Shown here: positions 22,701-33,970 of the stretch, one piece after another | Layout: each line of letters starts with the position of its first letter | Position numbering within the stretch: the first letter of the stretch is position 1 | Assembly (NCBI GenBank): GCA_023512835.1 | Contig: CM042089.1 | Location: 52,447,427 to 52,511,426, forward strand | Length of the DNA: 64,000 bases | Reading direction: 5' to 3' | Origin: Taxillus chinensis | Taxonomy: Eukaryota; Streptophyta; Magnoliopsida; Santalales; Loranthaceae | Translations under genes and position numbers: made by a program | The notes under the pieces: model-generated | What the model saw: the letters and a program-made list of their open reading frames with translations, nothing else | Told to the model about the DNA's origin: nothing | Databases searched by the model: none

Positions 22701-23519
22701 GATTACCTCTCGAAGTGGGTTGAAGCTATACCCACTAGGAAGAATGATGCTCAAGTGGTTACCAAGTTCCTTCGCCGCAACATATTCAGCAGGTTTGGAA
22801 CACCTAGAGCAATTATCAGTGATGAAGGGAGTTACTTCTGCAATAAGCTTTTCAACAAGCTCTTAAACAAATATGGAGTTCAACATAGGCGCACCTTAGC
22901 CTATCATCCACAAGCAAACGGTCAAGTTGAAGTCTCAAACCGTGAGATCAAGCACATTCTGGAAAAGACAGTGGGAGGCAACCGAAAATATTGGTCTCTA
23001 AAACTCGATGAGGCGTTGTGGGCTTATCGCACAGCATTCAAAACGCCCATTGGAATGTCTCCTTATCGTCTACTGTACGGAAAGGCTTGCCACTTGCCTG
23101 TTGAATTGGAACATAAGGCATTTTGGGTAGTTAAAAAGCTGAACATGGATCCCAATGTTGTTGCTGAACTACGATTGCACCAACTAAATGAGTTGGAGGA
23201 ATTTCGCTTCGATGCCTATGAGAGTGCTAAGCTGTACAAGGAGAGGTCTAAGCTCAGACATGATAAGAAGATCAGCCCCTCTACTATTGAACCAGGGCAG
23301 AAGGTGCTTCTCTTTAATTCCAAAGTTAAACTCTTCCCTGGGAAGCTGCGATCTAAGTGGAATGGACCTTATACTGTTATAAAGGTTTTCCCATATGGCA
23401 GTGTTGAACTCCAATCAACCTCTGGACAAATATTCAAAGTAAATGGTCAGCGTGTGAAGCCTTACTACATTCAGGACCATGTTAAGGAGGTTGATCATTT
23501 CACTCTGAGCACAACTTGA
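19770..23519 (+). CDS. pol: Athila pol: protease, RT, RNase H, integrase; catalytic residues altered
   Basis: A 1,249-codon open frame; the ATG is probably internal to a former gag-pol ORF. The protease carries [11 protein letters not shown] (about residue 105). RT runs from about 360 to 620 and has [11 protein letters not shown] and [12 protein letters not shown]. Motif A reads [10 protein letters not shown], with Glu469 where Asp is expected, and the YxDD box reads VFMDNFSVF, with Asn534 for the second Asp. RNase H starts at [12 protein letters not shown], but its VYTDH motif reads VYTNH (Asn746). Integrase has an intact H-H-C-C site and D, D, E ([28 protein letters not shown]). The protein would be full length yet probably unable to polymerise DNA. 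Confidence 0.92.
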   Translation: MLYPQRLRKKKLDAQFQKFLDVFKKLEVNSPFIEALEQMPGYVKFLKDLLSKRRSYTDCELVALTNDISAVVQHKLPPKLKDPGSFTLTCTIGTSQMEQALCDLGASINLMPMSIYRRLGLTGIKPTSISSQFADRSIGNPAGIIEDVLIKVDRFIFPVDFVVLEMEEDKGVQLILGRPFLSTGRALIDVNSGELTLRVDEDAVVFNMERSMHKVNDHSSCYWIHQIDEFVDSYFKESLITESLDHELQQVDFAEAEPEETYEVLEDQAKQQPPSTESSAITEPLPVLKQLPEHLRYKFLDTQGRYPVIVAASLTVEETRQLLEVLREHKQALGWSLDDIKGISPAVCMHKILMEESYTPTVERQCRLNPAMKEVVGKEILKWRKAGIIYAISDSSWVSPVQVVPKKGGMTVIRNEKNELIPSRTVTGWRVCIDYRKLNKATRKDHFPLPFIDQMLDRLAGYLYYCFLEGYSGYNQIAVAPEDQEKTTFTCPFGTYAFRRMPFGLCNTPATFERSMMAIFQGLVEDIMEVFMDNFSVFGSSFSICLRNLETVLIRCKEKDLVLNWEKCHFMVMEGVVLGHRVSAAGLEVDRAKISTIESLPPPTNVKGIRSFLGHAGFYRRFIKDFSKIAKPLSMLLEKDVPFVFSEDCLQAFTVLKEKLSSAPVIVAPDWSQPFELMCDASDFAVGAVLGQKWDKVFRAIYYASRTLNEAQLNYTTTEKELLAVVFACEKFRSYLLGTKVIVYTNHVALRYLFSKKDAKPRLIRWVLLLQEFDLEIKDLKGTSNTVADHLSRLELGEGSTQGATISDTFPDEQLFVAEAKMPWFADIVNYHACDYVPTEFTYQEKKRFLFNARRYIWDEPVLYRQCAYQIIRKCVPEEEVGSILKHCHSSDYAGHLGVQRMVAKILQSGFYWPTIFKDTYTFVKLCDQCQRTGGIARKQEMPQTGIVPVELFDIWGIDFMGPFPPSDGFSYILLAIDYLSKWVEAIPTRKNDAQVVTKFLRRNIFSRFGTPRAIISDEGSYFCNKLFNKLLNKYGVQHRRTLAYHPQANGQVEVSNREIKHILEKTVGGNRKYWSLKLDEALWAYRTAFKTPIGMSPYRLLYGKACHLPVELEHKAFWVVKKLNMDPNVVAELRLHQLNELEEFRFDAYESAKLYKERSKLRHDKKISPSTIEPGQKVLLFNSKVKLFPGKLRSKWNGPYTVIKVFPYGSVELQSTSGQIFKVNGQRVKPYYIQDHVKEVDHFTLSTT

Positions 23520-24515
23520 CAGAGGGGACGGTCAAGCTAAAGACCTAAACTCAGCGCTTCATGGGAGGCAACCCATGGTGATTTCTTTTCCTTTTTATTT
23601 TATTTTATTTTATTGGGATATTTTTATTGTGTGCTTTAACCCATAGTCTGTAGGGAGTGCATAACTGTTTTATTTTAACTTTTATTTGCAGCATTTGAAC
23701 CAGGGCCTAGGCCCAAATTCCTTGATGGAGCTTATTTCTGCTTGGGCTTACTTGGGCCTGTGTATCAGAACTTTAGCTAACTTTTCTAAGGCCCACATCC
23801 AAGCCCAGTTGAATTAAATCAGAGCGGCCCACTCCAATCTATTGCCAAACCAAGGAGATGAAGTTATGGATTATGAGATGGTATTTTGGGCCCACTAACT
23901 GACACGTTTTTGTCCTTGTCAAATTTCAACAACATTGGGCTTCAGTAAGGGTGTCAACCAGCTTGCCCGTGAAAAGGAGTTTTTCATGTGCACATGTATA
24001 CTAGCTCTACAGTTCATTCGTGACCTACTGGTGAAATTTGGACAAAAAAAAGACCCTGACCGTGACAAGGCTTTTCGCGTGCACAAGGGTACGATGGTCC
24101 AATCGATCTGAAAAATTGCACGGAGGCAACTGGCATCCTCTAGACCTTTTTGAGACCTGACCATGAGAAAGCTTTTCGCGTGCACAAGGATAGAAGCATC
24201 TTTTCGAGCTCAAAATTTGGTGGAAGACAGCTGGACGTGTCTAGATTCATCCAAGCCCTGCCCGTCAAAGCATGCTTTTCACGTGCACACCTATAGTTGT
24301 CCAATCAGTTTGAAATTTCGGTGGGAGCTAGCTAGCAGCTTCTAGAGTCTTCTTTGTTCTGCACGTGAAAACGACGGAGCACTTTAAGAGGGTCCTTTTC
24401 GTCTTTTACCCTTGTGGCGAATCACTATAAAGAGGGATGGGTTCCAAGCTTCAAACTCACATCTCATACTTTCCTCTTCCTTCTTGCTGAGAGCAAATTC
24501 CTTCTTTGGTTAGTC
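23520..24515 (+). other. Athila spacer between pol and the second ORF
   Basis: About 1 kb without a gene. It contains a T/A-rich start, then a tandem repeat (listed separately), then about 150 bases leading to the ATG at 24516. AAAGAGG and a weak TATA-like ACTATAAAG near 24423 precede the ORF. Confidence 0.6.
23956..24365 (+). repeat. four tandem copies of a ~103-bp dyad unit
   Basis: Dyad cores start near 23965, 24058, 24161 and 24264. Each has CCGTGAAAAG-like and CTTTTCACGTGCACA-like arms, followed by 'tccaatc..tttgaaa' and 'agctggcag..tctaga' phrases. The first copy is the most diverged. An extra GCACGTGAAAACG half-site follows at about 24361. The dyads resemble those in the element's own LTR (7565-7740). 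Confidence 0.75.
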
Positions 24516-26820
24516 ATGGTGCACACAAGGAGAGCCCGCCAAGGAGAAGGCAGTCCTGAAGCCTCTGCCACCTCTATGCCTTCAGCATTGAGAGACGCCG
24601 ACACTATCTTCGTGGGGAATGTGCTTGATTGGGAGATCCTGGAGTCCTCCACCCTTGACTGGACTGAAGAAGTTATGACCAAGCTGCAAGCTTTGGGACT
24701 GAGAAGGTTAGTATGCGCTCGCAGTGATTTATATTACCCTGCCATGTTAGACTTTTATAATTCAGTCTATGTCAATGAGGAAGATGATGAGATAATTGGG
24801 GAGGTTCAAGGTGTCTTAATTTCTATTTCCCCTGCTATGTTGACAGACTGCTTTGATCTGCCAAATCCCATGCATGCAAAGCCTGCGTTGACCTTAGGAG
24901 ATTATAGTAGAGCTTTATAGTATAATAAGGAATTTGGGAAACGTTGGCAATTTACTAAAAATGGATTTCATGGGAAATACCGTTGCCTTGCCAATTTGGT
25001 AGGGAGGTGCTTATTATTACAGACTAGTGGCGTAGACTCAGTCCCTAAGTCCCATTTGGAGTTTATGTTTTGCATCGATCGTCAGTTACACATTGATTGG
25101 GCTGCTGAAATTTTTAAACTGTGGAAACGGTACATTCACAAATGTTTATATGGTCGACTACTTAGTATGCTTCTACAGTATCAATATGGTCATCTTAGTG
25201 CTCAAGTAGTCCCCACTGTTTTCCCGGATAACATGCGGTTACGAGTTCTCCATCCAGAGGGTGCCTTAGGAGTTAGCTACAAGGGCAAATGGGGAGATAG
25301 TATCCACGTCGCTCCACAGCCTTCACGTCACAGCGTATATATGGAGCGACCCACCGACCAGTTTAGGGACACCTCTACTCCCATGAATGCCCGCCGACAG
25401 CACATCTTCCAGTTGACTGCCATGTACATGCAGTTCAATGTTCACAAGTAGGAAATCTACAATTTCTTCCAAGGCGTCAGTGGCCAAGTTATTAGTGAAG
25501 CTGACGTGCTTAACTGGGCCTTCACTAATGGCCACATCACAAGACTTCAGCTGGATGAGCTGCTCGAGTACATCACTCAAGATCAACAAGCAACATCTCG
25601 TCCATCCGCCCGACCATGGGAAGCCCCAGAACCAACTCCTGCTGCTTCTTATGAAGATTTACGGAGGCAAACTGCTCAACTCCAAGAGGCACAGGCGCAA
25701 ATCGTCCAGGAAATCGGGCATCTGAAGAAAAATCAAACTCTCATCCTCAAGGAACAGAAGGAAGTCAAAGGTCTGCTTGGTAAGATCTGGAAGGCCCTGG
25801 GGAAGAAGAAGAAGAAAACTCCTACACCTCCTGTGGAGGATCCATTTGACGCACTGTCACCTCTGGTACAGCAGCACGCTGCACATAGCGAAGAGACACC
25901 GGAGTATCCACAGTATCCGCAAGAGGCGGAGCCCTACACCGCTCCACCCTTCCCTCCAGCAGTTCCTGTTTATTTCACACCACCAGCAGGGCCTAGCTCT
26001 TCACAGGCCTTAGTTCCCTTAATCCAGCCATTGCAATGGTGGTCTAGCGCATCATCAGAAGCTCCCCAGGAAGATAACCTAGGAGAGCCCATCTATATTC
26101 ATCTTCATCCATGCCACAGCTGCTTTTCAGCAGTTTACTTATGGAGACACCTTGCAAGCGCGTTTTACGCGTGATTCAGAAGTCTTCATGTCATCTTATT
26201 TGCAGCGTATCCTAGCTAATGAGTACTTATCTTCTGATGACGTTGACTTATTCTGCCGTACGATGCGACACGTGGTGGAGGCTGAGCCCAACGACTACCC
26301 TATGGCTTAGTACACCTCTATCATGCTGTGCGAGATATATGAGCAGCCGTTAGAGGAGCATATTTTCCGCCGGCAGATGAATGGAGCAGCAGAAGGACAT
26401 CACTCTTGGCACCAGGTCCATGAGGTTCTTATACCGGTCCTCCTTGATTGACACTTCGTACTCTTGCAGTTGGACCTGAGTGTGGGCCATGTTGTCCTTT
26501 ATGACCCGAGCCAAGCCCATGGGTTTTCCACACGAAAGAAGAAGCTTGTCCATGGTTTCTTGAAAAAAATCAAAAACGCACTCAGAAAAGAAGGGCTGTT
26601 GACATCCAAGTTTCCTCTAGTGCACTTTAATGAAATGGAGCTTCCCCAACAACCTGATCAATTCAGTTGTGGGATTTTTGTCTGCTATTATTTGATAGCT
26701 CTGTTGCAGCATAAGGATACTTGGGCGCTCACAGGAGAAACATCAGCTGACTTTGTCGCACGTCTTAGAAGAATGGTGGCCCATGTTATCTTCTACTACA
26801 GCGTCCCCACCAACCGGTAA
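24516..26820 (+). pseudogene. Athila extra ORF: plant-transposon-protein region, coiled coil, Ulp1-like cysteine protease
   Basis: This ORF lies downstream of pol, where Athila elements often carry an env-like ORF. It starts at MVHTRRARQGEG. Residues about 25-135 resemble the putative plant transposon protein domain (NVLDWEILE, EVQGVLISISPAML). A TAG at 24918 is followed in the same frame by HIDWAAEIFKLWKRY and PTVFPDN. After a TAG at 25449 come a coiled coil (about 25640-25800), a Lys run and a Pro-rich stretch. A frameshift near 26100 leads to a Ulp1/C48-type domain: VLIPVLLD, stop, HFVLLQLDL (His 26452), LYDPS (Asp 26503) and DQFSCGIFVCYY (Cys 26668). Protease residues survive but nonsense codons break the chain. 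I see no transmembrane segment or signal peptide. Confidence 0.75.
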
Positions 26821-26870
26821 CGGTCTTCTCCCTTTTTCCTTTTCCCATGCTCTGAGGGCATCGCATCGTT

Positions 26871-26890
26871 TAAGTGTGGGGGGGGGGGAT
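26871..26890 (+). other. Athila polypurine tract
   Basis: TAAGTGTG followed by an 11-G run (26878-26888). TAAGTGTGGGGGG is a conserved Athila phrase downstream of the last ORF. Confidence 0.65.
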
Positions 26891-27599
26891 TTCCCTTGAA
26901 CCGGTTGCTTGTTTGTTTGCATGCATGCTTTACTTTTATTTTATGTTTTTGCTGTGAATGTATGTTTTGCCTGTGAGGTGCATGGCTACCAAGGTATGCA
27001 AATTCTAGTTAGCTATATTGACCACCTTAGTATCTTGTTGTGATATAGATGTTTCAATCGTTAAGGTGTGTTAGAAGTTAATTGAGCATGTCTTTACTTT
27101 TTGTATGCTATCACCATGATTTTGGAATTGACATTTGAATAGTAAGCTAAGCATGTTATGTTAGGATGAGCTTTGTAAACCCTGAAGTTGAGTGCAGAAT
27201 AGGCATATACTTTTTGAGAGCACCATTATCTTGCCTTTGAGTGTATTTTATGGGTTATTGGGTTATCAATTTGCTCTTAATATTCATTAGTAACTATTTA
27301 ATGGTTGGAGTTACTTAGGTATAAGAAGTACCTGTTCGTGCTCAGTGTTTGGTGTACGATGTTAGTGATTCAAGTATTGCCGTTCAGTTCTTGTTTAAAA
27401 CAAAAAAAAAATGTAATTATTTTGTGTTATTATGTTAGTTTTCCAATATAAAAAAAAGCAAAAGATGTAAAAACATTTTTTTAATTTACATAAATAGAAT
27501 AAAGTGATATAAATGTTTTTTGTGTTATTATGTTAGTTTTCGAATAAAAAAAAAGCAAAAGATGTAAAAATGTTTTTTAATTCACATAAATAGAATAAA

Positions 27600-27640
<41 letters not shown>

Positions 27641-27960
27641 GTCATTATGTTAGTTTTCCAATATAAAAAAACAAACAAAGATGTAAAAAATGTTTTTCTT
27701 TAAATAAAAAATAATGGTGATAAGTATAGCATTCTTAGATTTATCAAGTACGTTTTTCAACACCAAAAATAAAACAAAAATAATAAAAATAACCAAAAGG
27801 CTTAGTTAAAAAAAACAAAGAAACAAAAAAAAACCAAAAATGAATAAGCATGTCCTTTTACAACCACAACAACAACAAAAATTAAAATCCCTCCACTCAC
27901 ATGCATTCTTTAGACTTATCCATTTGTGGGTTCACTTTAGATAAGGAAATCGAATAAAAA
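26891..27960. other. Athila 3' non-coding region, boundary uncertain
   Basis: No ORF. 26891-27400 is unique-looking. 27411-27725 holds three copies of a roughly 100-bp A/T-rich unit (ttattatgttagttttc, then 'aaaagatgtaaaaa') and an (AT)n run at 27603-27636. A-rich sequence follows. No copy of the TGATAACGTGCAT LTR start occurs here, so the 3' LTR is missing or was lost. Confidence 0.55.
27411..27725. repeat. three ~100-bp A/T-rich tandem copies with (AT)n
   Basis: Copies start near 27411, 27515 and 27636. Each has TTATTATGTTAGTTTTC (third copy TCATTATG) and a GATGTAAAAA phrase. A dinucleotide AT run lies between copies 2 and 3. Confidence 0.75.
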
Positions 27961-28369
27961 AACAAAAGCAAAAAAAAAAGTGTTTTCAAACCAAATATCA
28001 AAAAGATTTCATGTTCCATTTAAAACAAAAAAACAACAAAAAAACGACAAAACAACATCAACAAAAACAAAAAAACAAAAAAAAAACAAAAAAACAAAAA
28101 ACAAAAAAACAAAAAAACAAAAAAAACAAAACATTTAGGATTTCATTTAGAAATTTAGGGTAAAACAATTTTAACTATAACTTTAACAAATAACTTAGTA
28201 AAATAAAAGCATAGACTTTCTAGGAAAACCATAGTGCCTTGACCCAATTACAACAGTGAAAATAAATAAAAACCTCCTCCTCCGAAAATAGATACCGAAA
28301 GGGCGTTGTAGGGGTGCTAATCCTTCCCTACACGTAACCAACTCCCGAACCCTTCTCTGATAACGCAGA
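27960..28369 (+). repeat. degraded Ogre LTR, left part
   Basis: Plus-oriented relative of the Ogre LTR at 47992-50899. The block at about 28130-28369 is the reverse complement of about 48125-48360, with many substitutions; both include GATACCGAAAGGGCGTTGTA. The A/C-rich part before it corresponds to that LTR's T/G-rich stretch. Its start is not clear. It continues at 30141 after the solo LTR. Confidence 0.75.
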
Positions 28370-30140
28370 TGTCACGCCCCGGATTTCCAACCCGAGGAAA
28401 CCGGTACGTGACTCCCCTTTTTACCCACACGGAGGGCAAAGAGGTTAGGATTCAAATCAAGAATTTAACATTTTAAACATTTACAACACATTCAAGAAAA
28501 ATAAAGTCCATCAAAGCAGTCCACAAACCAAAACAGTCGTTATTACAAAGTCTTCTTTTCAATCCATCCCCATTGGGGTTACATCAGTTCCCATAATAAA
28601 ATAACATAAACAATAAAATAAATAAGGTCTTCCACCTTGGGGTCCCACCTAACGCCCTGTAGGTTCCGTAAAGAAAACAACATGGTAGGAGGGGTGAGCA
28701 ACCACGGCTCGGTAGGGATCATGTCTCCCCAACCCATCCCATGCACCTAACATCTACATGCCTGTGTACAAGTGTTGTGTCGTGATACAATTATTCCACC
28801 AGATATAGTTACAGGGCTATAACAAAGAAACACAATCATACGGGGGGCGGGGGTACACAAACACTCCTGGGCTTCCACAGCCACCGGGTTTCAAGAACAG
28901 TCCCGGGCTTCCACAGCCACCGGGTTCCACAAAACATCTCCGGGCTTCCGCGACCACCGGGTTCCACAAATCAGTCCCGGGCTTCCACACCACCGAGTTC
29001 CACAAATCAGTCCCGGCTTCCACACACCCACCGGGTGTACAAGCAAACACGCAGACATAAGGCCTTACGGGCATAACATCAAACACTTAATATGCTTAGT
29101 CACACGGGAATAACGTCGAACACTAGCATGCATATATTCACAAAGGCTCACAAACCCAAACGGCTATTATTTCCAAACACATATATGCATAGCCTCACGG
29201 GCATTATTTCAAACACGTTCGAGCATACACACGGGCATATTCATACGGGTATATTCACACCGACATTTTATCAAACACTTAACATGCACTAACCACCCAA
29301 CCTCGAAATCACACCAAAACGCCATTAAGGCCAACATTCATATAGGAGGTCACACCTATATGAATTTACATATAAATAATATAACAAATATCTCATATTC
29401 GCCCTAGGACCCTAGGACGGAGGAGGACTTAGGAAGAACAGAATCCTACCTCGAGTAAAACGCAACAACACAAAGAAAGTCCCGATCCCACGTCGAACGC
29501 CGTCCACCCACGAGTCACCGACCACCCACGCAAGACGCCCGGCAGGCAACCGGGAGCTCTCCTTCCCTCTCTCTCTCTGCGACGGCTGGTGGAGCAACAA
29601 ACCCTAACCCTAAAAACAGAGGGCTTCTCCTCCTTATATAGGCAACACAACATCAAAACGACGTAGTTTTGATTAAGTGAAACCCAAGATCAAAACGACG
29701 TAGTTTTGATCACACAAGTTAGCACCTTTCCGCACCCATATAGGCCAAAATACTCAGAATTTCAACATGGTCCTTTGGAAAAAGTTCCTTAGAATGTCAA
29801 AACCAAGGGAACCATGCAAAAATAGCTCGCACGCCAATTTGCACGTGAATTCCCTAATTCACGTGCACCTCCATATGGACTCCAAATGCTCTCAAACTTC
29901 ACCCCTAGCCTCCTTGCATCATTTAGAAGACAATTACACTTGCACGTGAATTGGACCCATATCACGTGCACCTCACATACATGTTCATTTGGCCTGAAAC
30001 TTCTGTGGTAGATAGAGGACACCATTCTAAGCATCTTTGCTTTTGCACGTGAATTCATTGGGGTCCATTTACTAGGTCAAAATCTAGAAAAACTCTACTC
30101 AGGAGGCAAAACTGACTAACTCAAGGTGCGGGTCCTTACA
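28370..30140 (-). repeat. solo LTR of the Tekay family
   Basis: 1,771 bp, from TGTCACGCCCCGG to GGTCCTTACA, flanked by gcaga on both sides (28365-28369 and 30141-30145). There is no internal sequence, so it is a solo LTR, usually left by recombination between two LTRs. It carries its own diverged set of CCCGGGCTTCC repeats (28862-29035), palindromes (about 29650-29712), TATA and dyads. Confidence 0.92.
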
Positions 30141-30279
30141 GCAGACCACACCTTAAACTACTCAAAGTAGAGGGTATCCAACTGTACCCCAAAAACAGTT
30201 GGTGGCGACTCTAAATTTCTCACCATTGGTTTAGTTTGTGCCCACCCCAAAAGGGCCCGAACGAAAACCAGTGATGACA
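30141..30279 (+). repeat. degraded Ogre LTR, right part
   Basis: Continues the LTR split by the solo LTR and ends CCAGTGATGACA, the same 3' terminus as the intact Ogre LTR. The joined sequence around the gcaga target matches the Ogre LTR at 48120-48140 (reverse complement). Confidence 0.85.
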
Positions 30280-31755
30280 AAGTGCATATTTTTAAGATTA
30301 AATTGCTCGTGCGCCATGATGTCCATCCCGACAGACTGACTTCCCGCCACTAAAAATGCGGAATGTCAGGGGATGGGTTGACCTGCTTTGATTTGCAGAT
30401 CAGATGCCCATACTGCGTATTTGGCATGCAATCGATCTTGATCGTTCATCCGTGGATGGTAGTTGGCAGCAATTAATGTGTCATTAATGCGCTCAACTGC
30501 TCGGGACGGCGCAGACTTGCTGTACAAACCCTAACTGACAATATCGCTAAGTGGCTTTGTTTAGGGTTGTAAGTCTGCCTCGGAGGTAGATGCCTCGTAG
30601 GTTCGGTGACTCGAAGATTTCAGTTAGAACCTGTAGGAATGCGAAGTTTTGCTTCAGGCTTTATAGTGTTTCTGCGAGTCTACGACTCATATCTTCGAGT
30701 CTTCGAGGCTAGAGTTCAGGTTGGATTAGCCTTTTGTGTGTCACTCCATTAACTGAAGTCTACAACTCTGCGAGTCTATGACTCTTCGAATGACGCTTAG
30801 AGTGACTTCTTCGTAGTCCGTCTAATCTACTTGTTATTATAGCTACGAGTCTTCAACCCTAGCTTTGCGGGTCTACGACCTTCGGGTCTCTCAGTTTACT
30901 ATATTTGACTAAGTGGTTCTGAAAATCTTCGACTCTACGAGTCTTAAACTTCGCTTTTCTTCCTTAGTCTTTCGCAGAGGCTCATAAACAGAGTTTCTGT
31001 ATGGCTACGACCCTTCAGCTATAACTCTCAGCCTTCGATCTCCGAGTCTGTAAGTTTGACAATTTCTTTAGAATAACTGTATCCCTTGAGTCAACGACTC
31101 TATGACTCTACGACCCTTGAGTTACAGCTTCATTTGTTTGCCAGTCTTTATAGCATCGACTCTTCGACCTTCAACCTACGAGTCTGCGAGTCCTATTTTC
31201 TGAACAGTGTTTGAAGGTTTGGACTTTACGACTTTCAACCTACGAGTCTACGAGTCCTGTTTGCTTAACATTGTTCAAAGGCTTCGATTCTACAACTTTT
31301 AATCTACGAGTCTATGAGTCCTGTATTCTTAATAGTGTTCGAAGGCTTCGACTCTACGACTCTACGAGTCTTCGAGTCTAGTGGTAGTTTAAGTTCTGTT
31401 AATTGACTTAAGTATTTTTAAGGACTCTACAGTTCTACGGGCTACGAGTCTACGAGTCATTTAGCGTTGGTTACTGTTCTTTAGAATTCTTCGACTCTAC
31501 GAGTCTTCGAACTTGTTGATGCTTGCAGTAACTCTCTCTTTTCCGTACTACGACTCTACGACCTTCGACCCTAGATCTACGAGTCACTAGATGTTCTGTC
31601 ACCATCTTGCTTCATGTCTGAGCCTCCCGCCAACGTGTCTTGTCACAGTTTTACTTCTACGAACTACGACTCTTCGACCCTACGACCTTCGGTTCTTTGA
31701 GTCTCCAGACTTAGACTATAATTTGGCAGCTTCATCAAATCCTATGTTTCTAACA
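30280..31755 (-). repeat. copia-like LTR copy A, truncated
   Basis: Shares the GTGCGCC...TCCATCCCGAC block, the (C)GACTC/GAGTC quasi-palindrome array and the end 'cagcttcatcaaatcctat...aaca' with the LTR at 33971-35967. Its left part is missing. The end at 31755 coincides with the LTR terminus, but no polypurine tract follows, so it is not joined to its own interior. Confidence 0.75.
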
Positions 31756-32091
31756 AATTCCATGGGACAGCTTTGTCTGTCTTGTAAGGGAAAGGGGCAG
31801 AAACACATATGGTGAGAGGCGTAATTCCATGAGGCAGTTGCGGAATTTCTGTTTTTGCCTTCTTGTCTGGCACAAGATTTGCATCATGTATAGTGAGAGG
31901 CCTGATCCCATGTGGCAGTAGTGGGATTTCTGGAGTCTTAACGCTCAAGACAAGGGGTGTTGGCACGCATGATGGTTGGTATGGCATGTCTCCTTGGATC
32001 ATGTGGCTTTGATTGGCTGCCTCTCCTCTTGAGAATTCGATCATCCTCTAGTCCATGAGCTTTTGTACCATACTAGCGAACTCGCTACATA
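31756..32091 (-). pseudogene. Ogre gag C-terminal fragment
   Basis: The minus-strand translation contains MIEFSRGEAANQSHMIQ and VPTPLVLSVK, closely matching MIEFSRGVMDNQSHMIQ and VPTPLVLTVK near the C-terminus of the intact Ogre gag (58787-59040). It includes an extra partial repeat of the LPHGI..LTI phrase. Only about 110 codons remain, joined on both sides to unrelated LTR pieces. Confidence 0.8.
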
Positions 32092-32198
32092 GTTCAAGGA
32101 AGAATAGAACCCCTACCTCAGAAGGATCCTCCTCGCTCTTGCTTCCACGCTAAACGCCGTCCACCCACGCAAATCACCACAGTAGCGATCAGGAGAAG

Positions 32199-32285
<87 letters not shown>

Positions 32286-32882
32286 GGCGGCTGTGATGGC
32301 TGATAGAATGAAGAACCCTAAACCTAAGAACAAGAGACCGCCACCTCCTTACATAGACCTCACTTATCAAAACGACATAGTTTTGATAAGTGAACCCCAT
32401 CATCAAAACGACGTAGTTTTGATAAATGAAGCCCAGCATCAAAACGACATAGTTTTGATAAATGAAACATGCTACAACCTTCCTGCATCCACACAGGACA
32501 AAATACCCATAAATCGAACATGGCCCTTTGGGAAAAGATTACCAGCATAACAAAACCAAGGTGACAGTGCAAAAACATGGTTGCACGTGACAAAGACCAT
32601 TGTCACGTGCAAGCTCCAAATGCCCTAAGATTTTGCCACAAGCTTTAGAACTAAGTTTGGAAGGCTCCCATGCAAAAACATCACTGGACGTGACAAAGCC
32701 ATTGTCACGTGCAACCTCTAAAAGCTCCCTCTTGGGCTCATCTTTTGCCTCATGCTTGCTTATCTATATACAAAGTGTTCTAGCCAATGTGTGTGGGAAG
32801 AAAACTCTCAAAAACCTGACAATTGCCACTCAAAAGGCATAACTGTGACTAACCCCTCACATCCCAAAACACGGGACATTAC
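32092..32882 (-). repeat. Tekay LTR fragment
   Basis: Corresponds to the promoter half of a Tekay LTR. It has 'aagaatagaacccctacctca', a (TC)n run of about 80 bases at 32203-32282, telo-box-like AACCCTAAACC, TATA (minus, near 32350), three ACGT palindromes (about 32364-32465) and two CACGTGAC dyads (32582-32720). It ends near ACGGGACATTAC. The left half of the LTR is absent. Confidence 0.8.
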
Positions 32883-33970
32883 GAGATGACAATATGGAGT
32901 AGGAGTGATTATTTGCTATCAAACAAATCTAAAAGTGAAGAATAAATGCTCAAAGACAAACAGTTCAATGAATATTCCTTTGGATGTCAATATAAACTGA
33001 TTGACTCCATTTGGAATGTTCTGTGATAGATTTGGATTGTGAATGAACAACACATAGATTAGACACGAAGGTTTTTCTGGATCTTGGACAAAAACAAAAT
33101 AGTGATTTGTTCTTGTTTGTCCTTTAACACGGTGCACAACACTTGGACGGATTCTCTCAGAGTCTCTCTGTCTAGCGTTGGAACTCTCAAGTTGACTCTC
33201 GAAAAGTTGTTTATTTAATGTATGTCAGAATCTTATATATTGTGTTCTATGAGTTCCACGCTTTTTGAGATAGAAGTTAACTCATTATCTTTCGTTTAGT
33301 GTGTGAGAGATATATTTTAAGTTTTAAGTGCTTGTGCGCCTTGTCGTCCATCCCAACAGTCTGACTTCCCGCCACCGAAAACGCGGAAGTGCAGAGGATG
33401 GGTGATCTGCTCTGATTTGGCAGATCTGTTGCCCATACTGCGTATTTGCATCCCCATACTGCTTCAGTTGATCTTGGCCATTCATCTGTCGATGGCAGTT
33501 GCCAGTAATTAATGTGCCATTAAATGCGCTTAACTGCTCGGAACGATATAGGCTTACTGTACAAACTCTAGCTGAAGATATCGCTTACTAGATGTGCTTA
33601 GGGTTGTAAGCTTGCCTCGAAGGTAGGTGCCTCAAAGATTCGGTAACTCGAAGATTTATATTGATCCATCAATAAATGTGAATTGTTATTTCCTACTTCA
33701 ACTGGAATTCCTGCGAATTTGCGACTCACTTATCTTCGAGTCCTCATGGCTTGAGTTCGGGTTAGATTATATGTATGAATCAATCTACAAACTACGTCTC
33801 TACGACTCTTTGAGTTTTAGACTCTCTCAATGGCCCTTAGAGTGACTTCTGTGAGCATGTTGAATCTACCTGTTGTTCTAGCTACGAGTCTTCGACCCTG
33901 GTTCTACGAACCTTTGAGTCTCTCAGTTTATATTAAGCGACTACGTCGCTTTTCGACCATGTATGGTTCT
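32883..33970 (-). repeat. copia-like LTR copy B, truncated on both sides
   Basis: Aligns by eye with about 34090-35190 of the LTR at 33971-35967: 'cacaacactt', 'tccacgctttt', GTGCGCCTTGTCGTCC, and the first GACTC/GAGTC units. It is cut on the left by the Tekay fragment and on the right by the insertion of element C at 33971. Confidence 0.75.

Larger units (their letters stand above)
7308..27960 (+). mobile_element. Ty3 Athila retrotransposon with an extra PTP-Ulp1 ORF; hosts a nested Tekay insertion
   Basis: Plus-strand Athila-type element. It has a 5' LTR (7308-7949 and 17002-17879, split by Tekay-1), a tRNA-Asp primer site, gag, pol (protease, RT, RNase H, integrase), a repeat-filled spacer, a second ORF and a G-run polypurine tract. 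The TGGCGCCGTTGCCGGGGA primer site and the RT phrase ending [20 protein letters not shown] mark Athila. No 3' LTR is visible. The right boundary is uncertain because A-rich non-coding DNA merges into an old Ogre LTR piece near 27960. Confidence 0.85.

Noticed and set aside
24516..26820. Retroviral-type env glycoprotein in Athila
   Set aside because: I see no signal peptide, no transmembrane span and no cysteine-rich ectodomain; the C-terminal motifs fit a cysteine protease.
30600..31700. Possible host exon in the GACTC/GAGTC-rich region
   Set aside because: No long ORF; the sequence is repeated in three LTR copies and made of quasi-palindromic units.
32113..32442. ORF with a long Arg-Glu run
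   Set aside because: It is the translation of the (TC)n microsatellite at 32203-32282.
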